DNA from: Panacagrimonas sp.
Lineage (GTDB): Bacteria; Pseudomonadota; Gammaproteobacteria; Nevskiales; Nevskiaceae
Assembly: GCF_020697055.1 (NCBI RefSeq)
Contig: NZ_JAJFBP010000020.1
Span: forward strand, 1-64,000
Direction of reading: 5' to 3'
Length of the DNA: 64,000 nucleotides
Below are positions 63,841 through 64,000 of this stretch, in pieces; within the stretch, counting starts at the first letter, position 1, and every line of letters begins with the position of its first letter. The position numbers and the translations under genes are program-made. Under the pieces are notes generated by a model. It saw only the letters and a list, made by a program, of their open reading frames with translations. It was not told where the DNA came from and ran no database searches.

Positions 63841-64000
63841 TCATTTCGCAGCCAGGAGAACCTGCAGGACGTCGAGCGGTTTGCGCTCGATTTCGACCAC
63901 GCGACCGTCGACGTGCAGCCCGTAGCTGGCTTCGTCGAAGCGCACCCGTCCGAGACGCCAATGGCGCGACGCACTCCGAACATCTGACGGGCTCGCTCCC
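63841..64000 (-). pseudogene. Truncated winged-helix (OmpR/CadC-type) reading frame
   Basis: The frame is open from the window edge to a TGA at 63841-63843. It reads WRLGRVRFDEASYGLHVDGR then VVEIERKPLDVLQVLLAAK, the first beta strands and helix of a winged-helix effector domain, and stops exactly where the recognition helix should follow. The gene start lies beyond the window. Most likely a broken regulator fragment; a real short gene is less likely. Confidence 0.6.

Overview
The window is a GC-rich (by eye about two thirds G+C) chromosomal segment from a Gammaproteobacterium. Order-level placement near Xanthomonadales/Lysobacterales is an inference from three things. The order is tuf-tRNA-Trp-secE-nusG-rplKAJL-rpoBC. 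A pilB-pilC-pilD-coaE-zapD run is present. There is also a prpR-prpB-prpC-acnD(-prpF) propionate locus with intergenic palindromic repeats. No transposase, integrase, rRNA operon or CRISPR array was seen. The only RNA gene recognised is tRNA-Trp.

Layout. 1-13.5 kb: translation and transcription core, with an atypical EF-Tu whose switch I is remodelled, then tRNA-Trp, SecE, NusG, ribosomal proteins L11, L1, L10 and L7/L12, and RNA polymerase beta and beta-prime. 13.6-22.1 kb (all plus strand): a PRISE-type reductase, UvrD helicase, a DUF805 membrane protein, an MtfA-like metallopeptidase, then a two-gene signalling cassette (nucleotide cyclase-FHA followed by a Ser/Thr kinase with a periplasmic FGE-like domain). 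22.1-27.9 kb (minus): cyclopropane fatty-acid synthase-like methyltransferase, S9 peptidase, SPOR protein, ArgS. 28-34.3 kb: rubredoxin, ZapD, CoaE and the type IV pilus genes pilD, pilC and pilB. 34.3-40 kb: cupin, FabH, TlpA-like thioredoxin, histidine phosphatase, a secreted beta-propeller protein and a wax-ester synthase/DGAT.

40-47.4 kb (minus): seven closely spaced genes that, in transcription order, are prpR, two tandem HSL-family esterases, an alpha/beta hydrolase, and an HlyD-ATPase-permease exporter. Divergently, 47.7-52.5 kb carries prpB-prpC-acnD, read from a region with a PrpR-like operator and a sigma-54-like promoter. prpF, normally next to acnD, lies 5.4 kb away at 57.8 kb. 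The gap holds a sulfotransferase, GST, rhodanese, SRPBCC protein, ankyrin-like and hypothetical genes, and one poorly coding stretch (55.9-56.65 kb). 59-64 kb: YghU-type GST, a hypothetical gene, a second cyclase-FHA protein, a dual-specificity phosphatase, a Tat-exported cholesterol-oxidase-type flavoprotein, and a truncated winged-helix reading frame at the window edge.

How it works together. The first 13 kb builds ribosomes and RNA polymerase. The prp genes run the 2-methylcitrate cycle that clears propionyl-CoA. Esterases, CFA synthase, FabH, WS/DGAT and the flavoprotein suggest active lipid (possibly sterol) turnover that could supply propionyl-CoA; this link is inference. The cyclase-FHA/kinase cassette, with a second cyclase-FHA beside a phosphatase gene, is the least conventional signalling arrangement here. 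The unusual EF-Tu is the most striking departure in the housekeeping part.
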